Source: Reyranella soli
GTDB lineage: Bacteria > Pseudomonadota > Alphaproteobacteria > Reyranellales > Reyranellaceae
Assembly: GCF_007992495.1 (NCBI RefSeq)
Contig: NZ_BKAJ01000098.1
Coordinates: 1 to 55,052 of the forward strand
Length of the DNA stretch: 55,052 nucleotides
Direction: 5' to 3'
Positions within the stretch are counted from its first letter, which is position 1. Each line of letters starts with the position of its first letter. The notes below the pieces were generated by a model. It saw only the letters and a program-made list of their open reading frames with translations, had not been told where the DNA came from and did no database searches. Shown here one piece after another: positions 7,202-15,599 of this stretch. Both the position numbers and the translations under genes were made by a program.

Positions 7202-8359
7202 ATGCGGCGGACCGAGCTCCTCGGACTGCGCGTCGATCAGGTGGGGAGCCTGTTGCGCCCCGCCTCGCTGATCTCCTCATTCCTCTCCTGCGCAAAGGGC
7301 GACATCACGCTGAGCGCCCTCGATGTGCTGGTCGAGCAGGCCATTCGCGATGTCGTCGCCAGGCAGCAGGCGATCGGCTTCCCGATCGTGACCGACGGCG
7401 AGTTCGGCCGCATCAACTGGCACGTCAGCTTCAGCCAGATCGAGGGCTGGGCGCTGGACGAGGCGTCGTGGCGGTCGTTCCTCGCCAATCCCGCGATGCG
7501 CCACGAGCACGAGCGCGCCAACACGCTCGGCGCCGATGCGGTCCAGAGCTACAAGACGCCGGCCACGAGCAGGCTGCGGCTGCTGAGCAATTTCCCGCTC
7601 GGCGAATACCGGCGTCTCGCCGCCGTGGCCACGACACCGGGCAAGGCCATGCTGATGGGGCCTGACCGCGTCTCGCAGATGTGCGACCTGCCGGCTTCAA
7701 AGCCTGCCTATGACAGCGCCGATGCCTTCCTGGCCGACGTCGTCGCGATCCAGAGCCGCATGGTCGGCGAGCTGGTCGAGGCCGGCTGCCCCTACGTGCA
7801 GCTCGATGAGCCGAGCTACACAGGCTACGTCGACCGCGCGACCCTGGAGCGCATGCGCGCCAATGGCGAGGATCCCATGGCCAACCTGCGGCGGGCCGTG
7901 AAGGCCTCCAACGCCGTGGTGGCTGACCATGCCAGCAAGGCCGTGTTCGGCATCCATATCTGCCGCGGCAACCGCGCCAGCATGTGGCATCGCGAAGGGA
8001 CCTACGACGGCATCGCCGAGGAGCTCTTCTCGACCTTGCGCTTCGATCGCCTCCTGCTGGAGTACGACACCGCCCGCGCCGGCGGCTTCGAGCCGCTGCG
8101 CTTCGTACCCAAGGGCCCGCTCGGCCAGGCGCCGGTGGTCGTGCTGGGCCTGGTCACGACCAAGACCGGCGAGGTCGAGACGGTGGACGCCCTGCTGCGC
8201 CGTATCGAGGAGGCGAGCCGCTTCCTCGACGTTGGCCAGCTCGCGCTCAGCCCACAATGCGGCTTCGCGTCAGGCATGTCGGGCAACGACCTCAGCCACG
8301 ACCAGCAATGGCGCAAGCTCGAGGTCATCCTGGAGACGGCTCGGCGCGTCTGGCACTGA
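7202..8359 (+). CDS. Cobalamin-independent methionine synthase-like methyltransferase
   Basis: A 385-residue TIM-barrel protein related to the C-terminal catalytic half of MetE and to epoxyalkane:coenzyme M transferases. All four expected zinc ligands appear: His252 and Cys254 in GIHICRGN, Glu287 in LLLEYDT and Cys353 in LSPQCGFAS. The N-terminus VDQVGSLLRP also fits. It lacks the N-terminal half of true MetE, so methyltetrahydrofolate is probably not the methyl donor and a small thiol or methylated compound is more likely the substrate. Placed 10 bases after hyuB, it may act on the same catabolic route. Family assignment is firm; the substrate is unknown. Confidence 0.85.
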   Translation: MRRTELLGLRVDQVGSLLRPASLISSFLSCAKGDITLSALDVLVEQAIRDVVARQQAIGFPIVTDGEFGRINWHVSFSQIEGWALDEASWRSFLANPAMRHEHERANTLGADAVQSYKTPATSRLRLLSNFPLGEYRRLAAVATTPGKAMLMGPDRVSQMCDLPASKPAYDSADAFLADVVAIQSRMVGELVEAGCPYVQLDEPSYTGYVDRATLERMRANGEDPMANLRRAVKASNAVVADHASKAVFGIHICRGNRASMWHREGTYDGIAEELFSTLRFDRLLLEYDTARAGGFEPLRFVPKGPLGQAPVVVLGLVTTKTGEVETVDALLRRIEEASRFLDVGQLALSPQCGFASGMSGNDLSHDQQWRKLEVILETARRVWH

Positions 8360-8401
8360 CTGCGTTCGGCCGCGTCACGGCCAAACGCCTACCCGTAAGG
8401 C

Positions 8402-9592
8402 TCAACGACGTTGATTGTAGACGTCGAGACATACCGCGCCGAGCAGCACCAGCCCCTTGATCACCTGCTGATAGTCGATGCCGATGCCGAGGATCGACAT
8501 GCCGTTGTTCATCACGCCCATGATCAGCGCGCCGATCACGGCACCAGCTACCCGCCCGACACCCCCATAGGCCGAGGCACCGCCAATGAAGCAGGCGGCG
8601 ATGACGTCGAGCTCGAAACCGAGCCCGGCTTTCGGCGTTGCCGTGTTGAGTCGCGCGGCGAACACCAGCCCGGCGAGCGCAGCCAGCACCCCCATGTTGA
8701 CGAAGGTCAGGAAGGTCAGCCGCTCGGTCTTGATACCGGAGAGCTTTGCCGCCTTCTCGTTGCCGCCGACCGCATAGATCTGCCGGCCAATGGTCGTGCG
8801 CGTGGTGACGAAGCCATAGAGCGCGATCAGTGCGACCATGATTACCAGCACGTTGGGCAAACCGCGATGCGAGGCGATCAGATAGGTGAAATAGATGACC
8901 ACGCCGACCAGGATCGCATTCTTGAGCGCAAAGAAACTGGTGGGCTCGACCTCGACGCCATGGCTGGCACGACGGGCGCGGGTCTTGACGCTGATGTAGA
9001 CCAGACCAAGCGCCAGCGCCGCACCGATCAGGAGCGAGGTGGGATAGAGTGTGCCGGCTCCGGGAAACAGTTCCGGAATGAAGCCGGAAGAGAGTTTCTG
9101 GAAGGTCGGTGAGAACGGACCGACCGACTGGCCTTGCAGCACAGCGAGCGCGAGCCCTTTGAACACCAGCATGCCGGCCAGCGTGACGATGAAGGACGGA
9201 ATCTTGAAATAGGCCACCCAGTAGCCTTGCGCCGCGCCGATCAGCGCACCGAGCGCGAGACAGGCGATGGTGGCCGGAATGAAATGGACGCCGTAGCGCA
9301 CCATCAGGACCGCGGCGATCGCACCGATGAAGCCTGCGACCGAGCCGACCGAAAGATCGATGTGCCCGGTGACGATCACCAGCAGCATGCCGAGCGCCAT
9401 GATCACGATGTAGCTGTTCTGCAGCACCAGATTGGTGAGGTTGAGTGGGCGCAGCAACGTGCCGTCGGTGACGAGCTCGAAGAACAGCATGATCGCGAAC
9501 AGCGACAGCAGCATGCCGTATTCGCGCAGGTTGGTCTTGACGAAGCCGGCATGCTCGCGCGTGCCGGGAAGCGTCGCAGTCTTGTCGCTCAT
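8402..9592 (-). CDS. gguB: Sugar ABC transporter permease GguB
   Basis: A 396-residue inner-membrane permease of the ribose/xylose (RbsC/XylH, BPD_transp_2) type with about ten hydrophobic segments. The TGHIDLSVGSVAGF and GGNEKAAKLSGI segments are typical of this permease class. It overlaps gguA by 4 bases and ends the chvE-gguA-gguB operon, the order known in Agrobacterium. Together the three would import monosaccharides such as galactose, glucose, arabinose or xylose. It converges on the MetE-like gene with 42 bases between stops. Confidence 0.9.
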   Translation of the reverse strand: MSDKTATLPGTREHAGFVKTNLREYGMLLSLFAIMLFFELVTDGTLLRPLNLTNLVLQNSYIVIMALGMLLVIVTGHIDLSVGSVAGFIGAIAAVLMVRYGVHFIPATIACLALGALIGAAQGYWVAYFKIPSFIVTLAGMLVFKGLALAVLQGQSVGPFSPTFQKLSSGFIPELFPGAGTLYPTSLLIGAALALGLVYISVKTRARRASHGVEVEPTSFFALKNAILVGVVIYFTYLIASHRGLPNVLVIMVALIALYGFVTTRTTIGRQIYAVGGNEKAAKLSGIKTERLTFLTFVNMGVLAALAGLVFAARLNTATPKAGLGFELDVIAACFIGGASAYGGVGRVAGAVIGALIMGVMNNGMSILGIGIDYQQVIKGLVLLGAVCLDVYNQRR

Positions 9593-11178
9593 CGAAGCGC
9601 GCCTCCCGACAGCTCCTCGGCCGAACTTCTTTGCAGGTCTCTATCGACCAACCGCTCGCCCTTGCGCACGATGACGCGCATGATTTTCTCCTGCGTCGCT
9701 TCGCTACGGTCGAATTCGCCGACAAAGGCGCCTTCGTTCATGACGCAGATGCGGTCGCAGATCCCGAGCAGCTCCGGCATCTCGGACGAGATCATGATGA
9801 CGGCCTTGCCGGCGTCGGCCAGCTCGTTGATGATGCAATAGATCTCGTACTTGGCGCCGATGTCGATACCGCGGGTCGGTTCGTCCAGGATCAGGATTTC
9901 CGGATCGGTGAACAGCCATTTCGACAGCACCACCTTTTGCTGGTTGCCGCCCGACAGGTTGCCGGAGGCCTGATAGACATCGGAGCAGCGGATGCGCATG
10001 CGGTTGCGATAGTCGCTCGCCACCCGCATCTCCTTGATGTCGTCGATGACGTGACCGGACGAGACACTGCCGAGGTTGGCGAGCGTTATGTTCTTTCGGA
10101 CGTCGTCGGCCAGCAGGAGGCCGAGTTGCTTGCGGTCTTCGGTGACGTAGGCAAGGCCGGCGTCGATGGCGCGGCTGACGGTCGACAGGTCGACCTCGCG
10201 GCCGTGCAGCAGGGCGCGGCCGGTGATCCTGCGGCCCCAGGAGCGTCCGAACAGGCTCATTGCGAACTCGGTGCGCCCGGCGCCCATCAAGCCGGCGATG
10301 CCGACAATCTCCCCGCGCCGGACTTGGAAGTCGACGTTCTTGATGACTTGTCGGCCGGCATGCAGCGGATGATAAACCGACCAGTTCTCGACCTTGAACA
10401 CCGGCTCGCCGATGGTCGGTTCCCGCTTCGGGAAGCGATGTTCGAGGTCGCGATCCACCATCTTGCGGATGATGCGGTCCTCTTCGATCGTGCTGGCCTG
10501 GCAATCCATCGTATCGACGGTGCGACCATCGCGCAGCACGGTAATGCGGTCGGCGACGCGCGCCACTTCGTTGAGCTTGTGCGAAATCAGGATCGCGGAC
10601 ATGCCCTGGGAACGGAACTCGACTAACAGGTCGAGCAGCGCGGCACTGTCGCTTTCGTTGAGGCTCGCGGTCGGCTCGTCGAGAATCAGGAGGCGCACCT
10701 CCTTGGACAGCGCCTTGGCGATCTCCACCAGCTGCTGCTTGCCGACTCCGATGTTGGTGACCAGCGTGTCCGGCGCTTCATTGAGTCCAACTTTCGCCAA
10801 CAGCTGCTGCGACCTCTTGTAGACCGCATCGCGATCGATCATGCCGAATCGCGACGGCGGGTTGGCGATGAAGATATTCTCCGCGATCGAGAGCAGCGGG
10901 ATCAGCGCGAGTTCTTGATGGATGATGATGATGCCGAGCGCTTCGGAATCATTGATGTCGCGGAAGTGCCGCTCCCTGCCGTCATAGACGATGCTGCCGT
11001 CATAGCTGCCGTGGGGATAGACGCCGCTCAATACCTTCACCAACGTGGACTTGCCGGCGCCGTTCTCGCCCACCACGGCGTGGATCTCCCCCTGCCTGAC
11101 AGTGAAATTGATGTCCTCCAGCGCCTTCACGCCGGCGAAGGCTTTGCTGATGCCGCGCATTTCGAGCAACGTGCTCAT
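9589..11178 (-). CDS. gguA: Sugar ABC transporter ATP-binding protein GguA
   Basis: A 529-residue protein with two tandem ABC domains, as in the ribose/xylose/galactose importers. The N-terminal half has Walker A GENGAGKST and Walker B LLILDEPTASL. The C-terminal half has a degenerate P-loop (GLMGAGRTE), a signature LSGGNQQKV and Walker B ILILDEPTRGIDIG; one degenerate site is normal in this class. It lies between chvE and gguB, and the 98-base gap after chvE contains a hairpin (11220-11247) that could favour higher expression of the binding protein. Confidence 0.92.
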   Translation of the reverse strand: MSTLLEMRGISKAFAGVKALEDINFTVRQGEIHAVVGENGAGKSTLVKVLSGVYPHGSYDGSIVYDGRERHFRDINDSEALGIIIIHQELALIPLLSIAENIFIANPPSRFGMIDRDAVYKRSQQLLAKVGLNEAPDTLVTNIGVGKQQLVEIAKALSKEVRLLILDEPTASLNESDSAALLDLLVEFRSQGMSAILISHKLNEVARVADRITVLRDGRTVDTMDCQASTIEEDRIIRKMVDRDLEHRFPKREPTIGEPVFKVENWSVYHPLHAGRQVIKNVDFQVRRGEIVGIAGLMGAGRTEFAMSLFGRSWGRRITGRALLHGREVDLSTVSRAIDAGLAYVTEDRKQLGLLLADDVRKNITLANLGSVSSGHVIDDIKEMRVASDYRNRMRIRCSDVYQASGNLSGGNQQKVVLSKWLFTDPEILILDEPTRGIDIGAKYEIYCIINELADAGKAVIMISSEMPELLGICDRICVMNEGAFVGEFDRSEATQEKIMRVIVRKGERLVDRDLQRSSAEELSGGALR

Positions 11179-11219
11179 TCAGGCTCCCTGAACCCGGTGA
11201 CGTCAGACACGATCAGCTA

Positions 11220-11247
11220 CCGTCGCCATGCGCGACCATGACGACGG
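11220..11247 (-). other. Inverted repeat between chvE and gguA
   Basis: CCGTCG and CGACGG (6-bp arms), with an inner CATG/CATG pairing, form an imperfect stem in the 98-base chvE-gguA gap. Such stems after a binding-protein gene commonly stabilise its message or partly terminate transcription. There is no T run, so this is inferred. Confidence 0.4.
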
Positions 11248-11276
11248 ATCGCTTTCATGCCTGGTCGCAGTCCAAC

Positions 11277-12341
11277 TCAGTTGAACTGCGCCTTCTTGTA
11301 GTAGCCGCTATCAATCAAGGTCTTCTCCCAGTTGGTCTTGTCGACCACCACGGGCGTCAGCAGATAGGACGGCACCACCTTCACGCCATTGTTGTAGGTC
11401 TTGGTGTCGTTCACCGTCACGGTCTTGCCGTTCAGCGCCGCATCCACCATGTCGGCGGTGACCTTGGCGAGGTCGCGGGTGTCCTTGAAGATGGTGGAAT
11501 ACTGCTCGCCGCGCAGCATCGATTTGATGGACGGCACCTCCGCGTCCTGGCCGCTGACGATCGGCATCGGCATGTTGCCGCTGCCGTAGCCGACACCCTT
11601 GAGCGACGACAGGATGCCGATCGACAGACCATCATAGGGCGAGAGCACTGCATCGACCCGCTTCGTGGTGTAGAATGCGCTCAGGAGATTATCCATCCGG
11701 GCTTGCGCCGTGGCGCCGTCCCAGCGCAGCGTCGAGACCTTGTCCATGCCGGTCTGGCGGCTCACGACCACGAGCTTGCCGCTGTCGATATAGGGCTGCA
11801 GAACCGACATCGCCCCATTGTAGAAGAAGTAGGAATTGTTGTCGTCGGGCGAGCCGCCGAACAGCTCGATGTTGAACGGGCCCTTGCCTTCCTTCAACTT
11901 CAGCCCTTGCTCGATCGACTGCGCCTGCAGCACGCCCACCCTGAAATTGTCGAAGGTCGCGTAGTAATCCACGTTGGGCGTGTCGCGGATCAGCCGGTCG
12001 TAGGCGATCACGGTGATGCCCTTGGCCTTGGCCTGCTTGAGCACGTCGGACAGCGTGGTGCCGTCGATCGAAGCGATAACCAGCACCTTGGCGCCCTTGG
12101 TCACCATGTTCTCGATCTGGGAGAGCTGGTTTGGAATATCGTCTTCGGCGTATTGCAGGTCGGTGTTGTAACCGCGCTCCTTCAACACCTTCACGATGTT
12201 GTTGCCGTCATCGATCCAGCGCGCAGAAGACTTGGTCGGCATCGCGATGCCGACAGTGGGTTTGCCCTGCGCGAGCGCGGAACCTGCAAGTGCAACCGAA
12301 CCAAGCACGATGGCGGATAGCATCGATCTGAGGAAATTCAT
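11277..12341 (-). CDS. chvE: Multiple sugar-binding periplasmic protein ChvE
   Basis: A 354-residue periplasmic sugar-binding protein. A Sec signal peptide covers about residues 1-25 (hydrophobic core AIVLGSVALAGSALAQG). The mature start KPTVGIAMPTKSSARWIDDG and the later VLVIASIDGTT and YDRLIRDTPNVDYYATFDN segments are characteristic of ChvE, which in Agrobacterium feeds GguAB and also signals sugars to VirA. It is first in its operon. The 245 bases upstream hold two adjacent palindromes (12450-12477) suitable for a regulator. No virA or regulator gene is adjacent, so only the transport role is suggested here. Confidence 0.92.
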   Translation of the reverse strand: MNFLRSMLSAIVLGSVALAGSALAQGKPTVGIAMPTKSSARWIDDGNNIVKVLKERGYNTDLQYAEDDIPNQLSQIENMVTKGAKVLVIASIDGTTLSDVLKQAKAKGITVIAYDRLIRDTPNVDYYATFDNFRVGVLQAQSIEQGLKLKEGKGPFNIELFGGSPDDNNSYFFYNGAMSVLQPYIDSGKLVVVSRQTGMDKVSTLRWDGATAQARMDNLLSAFYTTKRVDAVLSPYDGLSIGILSSLKGVGYGSGNMPMPIVSGQDAEVPSIKSMLRGEQYSTIFKDTRDLAKVTADMVDAALNGKTVTVNDTKTYNNGVKVVPSYLLTPVVVDKTNWEKTLIDSGYYKKAQFN

Positions 12342-12449
12342 GTTTCACTCCCAACGTATTGAGCTTCAGTCGCTGCATTATCGCGGTCTGCTTTTGGGCC
12401 GATGCGAGCGACGCATCGTCGGGCGCTATCATGGCCAGCAGAAAATGAA

Positions 12450-12477
12450 TGATCGATCACGCTTTGCAGTTCTGCAA
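12450..12477. promoter_or_regulatory. Paired palindromes upstream of chvE
   Basis: TGATCGATCA (12450-12459) is a perfect 10-bp palindrome. Five bases on, TTGCAGTTCTGCAA (12464-12477) has 6-bp perfect arms. They lie about 110-136 bases before the chvE start in a gap with no gene. A hairpin GATGCG-N5-CGCATC sits at 12401-12417. These are candidate operators for a sugar-responsive regulator not found in the window. Confidence 0.4.
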
Positions 12478-12586
12478 GTGTCATAAAGGCATACGTCATG
12501 GCATCGGCGGAAGCCTGCGGGTCGCACGTAAAGTGCAGGCTGAGACGAGGGCGGCGCGAAAGATGGCGGCGGACCGGCGCGCCGCC

Positions 12587-13501
12587 TCAGAGCGCTCCGA
12601 CCGACCGCAGGTAGAGCTCGCTTGCTTCTTTCGTGACCTTGCCTGGCTTGCCGTCGTCGATGGAGCGGCCATCGACCTTGGTTACGGGCGTGACGCCACC
12701 CAGGGTGCCGGTCACGAACGCCTCATCCGCCGAATAGACCTGCGCCAGGGTGAAGTCGCATTCGCGGGCGACGTTGCCGGCGTTGCGCCACGCGTCGATC
12801 ACGTTCTGCTGGGTGATGCCCTTGAAGCTGTAGAGGCTGGTCGAGGTCCAGAGCTCGCGGCCGCGCACGATGAAGAAGTTGGTCGAATTGCAGGAAGCGA
12901 CGAAGCCGCGCGGATCGAGCATCAGGGCCTCGTCGGCGCCGGCATTGATCGCCTGGATGAGGGCCTGGATCAGGTTCAGGCGAGAATGCGAGTTCAGGCG
13001 CAGGTCGAACTGATCGGGACCGGTGGTGCGGAAAGTCGAGGTGAAGAGCGCGTAGCCCTTGGCCTTGGCCTCGGGCAGCGGCGTCTTGTACTCGGCCACG
13101 ATCACGATCGTGGCCGGGCCGATCACGAAGCGCGGGTCCTGGTTGGGCGTCTTCTTGACGCCGCGCGTCACCATCAGGCGGACATGCGCGCCGTCGGTCA
13201 TGCCGTTGCGGTCGAGCGTGTCCTGCACCGCCTTGACCACGCCCTCGCGCGACAAGCCGATATCGAGCTGGATCGATCGCGCACCCTCGAACAGCCGATC
13301 GAGATGCGCCTCGAGGCTGATCAGCCTGCCCTTGACCAGCCGCAGGCCCTCCCACACGCCGTCGCCCAGCACGAAGCCCGAATCGAACACCGAGACCCGT
13401 GCCTCGTTGCGTGGCACGAACTGGCCGTTCACGTAGACCAGAACGTTGTCGTTGCGCGCGTCGGCCTTGTAGGCCTGCGCGCTCGCCTGCTCCGTCGTCA
13501 T
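12587..13501 (-). CDS. Class IV aminotransferase-fold protein (BCAT / D-amino-acid aminotransferase-like)
   Basis: A 304-residue protein of the fold-type IV PLP family, which includes IlvE, D-alanine aminotransferase and 4-amino-4-deoxychorismate lyase. Family segments are VFDSGFVLGDGVWEGLR, ADEALMLDPRGFVASCNSTN and FKGITQQNVI. The Schiff-base lysine normally lies about 20 residues before the DEA motif; here that region reads RLNSHSRLN, and there is no lysine between residues 148 and 227. It may lack classical transaminase chemistry, or belong to a subfamily with a shifted lysine replaced here by Arg174. It is the last gene of the amino-acid transporter operon, 10 bases after the ATPase gene, so a role with the imported amino acid is likely. 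Confidence 0.85.
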   Translation of the reverse strand: MTTEQASAQAYKADARNDNVLVYVNGQFVPRNEARVSVFDSGFVLGDGVWEGLRLVKGRLISLEAHLDRLFEGARSIQLDIGLSREGVVKAVQDTLDRNGMTDGAHVRLMVTRGVKKTPNQDPRFVIGPATIVIVAEYKTPLPEAKAKGYALFTSTFRTTGPDQFDLRLNSHSRLNLIQALIQAINAGADEALMLDPRGFVASCNSTNFFIVRGRELWTSTSLYSFKGITQQNVIDAWRNAGNVARECDFTLAQVYSADEAFVTGTLGGVTPVTKVDGRSIDDGKPGKVTKEASELYLRSVGAL

Positions 13502-13511
13502 GCTGGTGCTC

Positions 13512-14252
13512 CTAGAGACTGAATTCCTTGTGGCGGGCCAGGAAGGCCTGCGTGCGCTCGCGCCGCGGATGCTTCAGCACCTCGTCGGGCGTGCCCTGCT
13601 CGTGGATCGTGCCGTCGGCCAGGAAGATCACGCGCGTGGCCACGTGGTAGGCGAAGCCGAGCTCGTGGGTGACCAGCAGCATGGTGCGTCCCTCCTCCGC
13701 GAGCGAGCGGATGACGCCCAGCACCTCGCCGACCAGCTCAGGATCGAGAGCGGAGGTCGGCTCGTCGAACAGCAGCAGCTCGGGATCCATGGCGAGCGCG
13801 CGGGCGATGGCAACGCGCTGCTTCTGGCCGCCCGAGAGGTGCGCCGGATAGTGCGCCGCCTTGTCGGCCAGACCGACCCGGGCCAGCTCGCGCTCGGCGC
13901 GCGCCTCAGCATCGGGCTTGCTCATGCGGCGCACCGTGCGCAGGCCCTCCATGACGTTGCCCAGCGCCGTCATGTGCGGGAAGAGGTTGAACTGCTGGAA
14001 CACCATGCCAATGCGTTGGCGCACCAGCGTCAGCTCGGCTTCGCGGTGGCCCACCAACTTGCCGTCAAGCGTGATCGTGCCGGCGTCGGGCATCTCCATG
14101 AAGTTGAGGCAACGGAGCAAGGTCGACTTGCCCGAGCCCGAGGCGCCCAGCACGGCGATGCGTTCGCCCTTCTCCACGTCGAGATCGATGCCGCGGATCA
14201 CCTCATTGCCGCCGAAGCGTTTGATGAGGCCGCTGACCTTGAGGATGGTCAT
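13512..14252 (-). CDS. Polar amino-acid ABC transporter ATP-binding protein
   Basis: A 246-residue GlnQ/HisP-type ATPase. It shows Walker A GASGSGKST, the Q-loop at QQFNLFPHMT, signature LSGGQKQRVAIARAL and Walker B LLLFDEPTSALDPEL with the switch histidine in LLVTHELGFA. The ATG at 14252 overlaps the end of the preceding permease by 4 bases and matches the family N-terminus; the longer open frame upstream is not coding. It energises uptake through the two permeases encoded just before it. Confidence 0.95.
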   Translation of the reverse strand: MTILKVSGLIKRFGGNEVIRGIDLDVEKGERIAVLGASGSGKSTLLRCLNFMEMPDAGTITLDGKLVGHREAELTLVRQRIGMVFQQFNLFPHMTALGNVMEGLRTVRRMSKPDAEARAERELARVGLADKAAHYPAHLSGGQKQRVAIARALAMDPELLLFDEPTSALDPELVGEVLGVIRSLAEEGRTMLLVTHELGFAYHVATRVIFLADGTIHEQGTPDEVLKHPRRERTQAFLARHKEFSL

Positions 14253-14911
14253 TCGTCCCTCGCCAGTCGCCGTTCCAGCACATAGGTGAGCTGCACCATT
14301 GGCCACAGGAAGACGAAGAAGATCACGGCGACCGCCGTGTAGGCCTCGATGGGATTGAAGTTCAGCGAGGCGATCAGCTTGGCCTGCTGCAGCAATTCGA
14401 CATAGGCAATGGCCGAAGCGAGGGTCGACATCTTGAAGATCTCGATGGCGCGGTTGGTCAGCGCCGGCGTCATGCGCTTGAGCGCCTGCGGCAGGATGAT
14501 GCGCCGCATGGCCTGCAGGAAGCTCATGCCGAGCGCCCGCGCCCCGTCCCACTGCCCACGGTCGATCGACTGGATGCCGGCGCGATAGATCTCGGCGGAG
14601 AACGCCGCCGAGTTGAGCGAGATGCCGAGCGAGGCCGCCGCCAGGGGGCTGATCGAGAATGGCATCAGGATCGGCAGGGCGAAGTAGAACCAGATGATCT
14701 GCACCAGCACCGGCGTGTTGCGGAAGAATTCGACGAACGCCGTCGCCGGCCAATAGAAGACGCGGCGCTGCGAATAGCGGCCCAGCCCGACCACCAGGCC
14801 GAAGCTCAAACCCGCAACGAGACAGATCGCAAAGATGCGCAGCGTGCCGAGCGCGCCGACGGCAAACACGTCGGCATTGTCGAGGACCGAGGCGAAATCC
14901 CACTGGTGCAT
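14249..14911 (-). CDS. Polar amino-acid ABC transporter permease (second)
   Basis: A 220-residue inner-membrane permease of the HisM/GlnP family with about five membrane segments. It has the conserved EFFRNTPVLVQIIWFYFALP and the cytoplasmic EAA-like loop ALGMSFLQAMRRIILPQALK. It begins 1 base after the other permease ends and overlaps the ATPase gene, so the pair probably forms a heterodimeric channel. Confidence 0.93.
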   Translation of the reverse strand: MHQWDFASVLDNADVFAVGALGTLRIFAICLVAGLSFGLVVGLGRYSQRRVFYWPATAFVEFFRNTPVLVQIIWFYFALPILMPFSISPLAAASLGISLNSAAFSAEIYRAGIQSIDRGQWDGARALGMSFLQAMRRIILPQALKRMTPALTNRAIEIFKMSTLASAIAYVELLQQAKLIASLNFNPIEAYTAVAVIFFVFLWPMVQLTYVLERRLARDE

Positions 14912-14912
14912 G

Positions 14913-15593
14913 TCAGTGCACCGTCGATTCGCCGCTGACGGCGAGCCGCCGCTCGAGCTGGCGGGCCAGCAGGCTAATGGCCGTGATGACGACGAAATAG
15001 ATCAGCGCCGCGACCGTGAAGGTCTCGAGCGGCCTGAACGTCTTCTGGGCGATCTCGTTGGCGGCGAACAGCAGGTCGGCGTAGGCGATGGTGGCGACCA
15101 GGGTCGTCGTTTTCATGAGCTCGATGGCACGCTCCATGAAGGCCGGGATCATGCGCTTGATCGCCTGTGGCAGGACGATGCGGCGCAGCGCCTGACCGTT
15201 CGTCATGCCGATCGCTCGCGCGCCGTCCCACTGGCCGCGCTCGACCGAGACGATGCCGGCGCGGAACACCTCGGCGAAGAAGGCCGCCGACTGGATCGAG
15301 AAGGTGACGATCGCCGCCAGCAACGGCGTCATCTCGATGCCGGCGATCAGCGGCAGGGCGAAGAAGAACCAGAAGAGCTGCACCAAGGGCGGCGTGGTGC
15401 GGAACACTTCTATGACGAAACCTGCCGGCCACGACGCCAGCCGATGCCTCGACAGCCGCATCAGGGCGAACCCCAGCCCCAGCACCAGACCACAGGCGAG
15501 CGAGGCGCCGGTGACCTTGAGCGTGTTCAAAAGCCCCTGCGCCAACAGCTCGCTGTTGGCGAAGACCGGGGTGAAGTCCCACTGGTAGGCCAC
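14913..15593 (-). CDS. Polar amino-acid ABC transporter permease (first)
   Basis: A 226-residue permease paralogous to its downstream neighbour, with EVFRTTPPLVQLFWFFFALP and the coupling loop AIGMTNGQALRRIVLPQAIK. It starts 6 bases after the binding-protein stop. The near-duplicate permease pair followed by an ATPase is the standard order for glutamine, histidine, arginine and opine-type importers; the substrate cannot be fixed from the permeases. Confidence 0.93.
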   Translation of the reverse strand: MAYQWDFTPVFANSELLAQGLLNTLKVTGASLACGLVLGLGFALMRLSRHRLASWPAGFVIEVFRTTPPLVQLFWFFFALPLIAGIEMTPLLAAIVTFSIQSAAFFAEVFRAGIVSVERGQWDGARAIGMTNGQALRRIVLPQAIKRMIPAFMERAIELMKTTTLVATIAYADLLFAANEIAQKTFRPLETFTVAALIYFVVITAISLLARQLERRLAVSGESTVH

Positions 15594-15599
15594 GACAGC

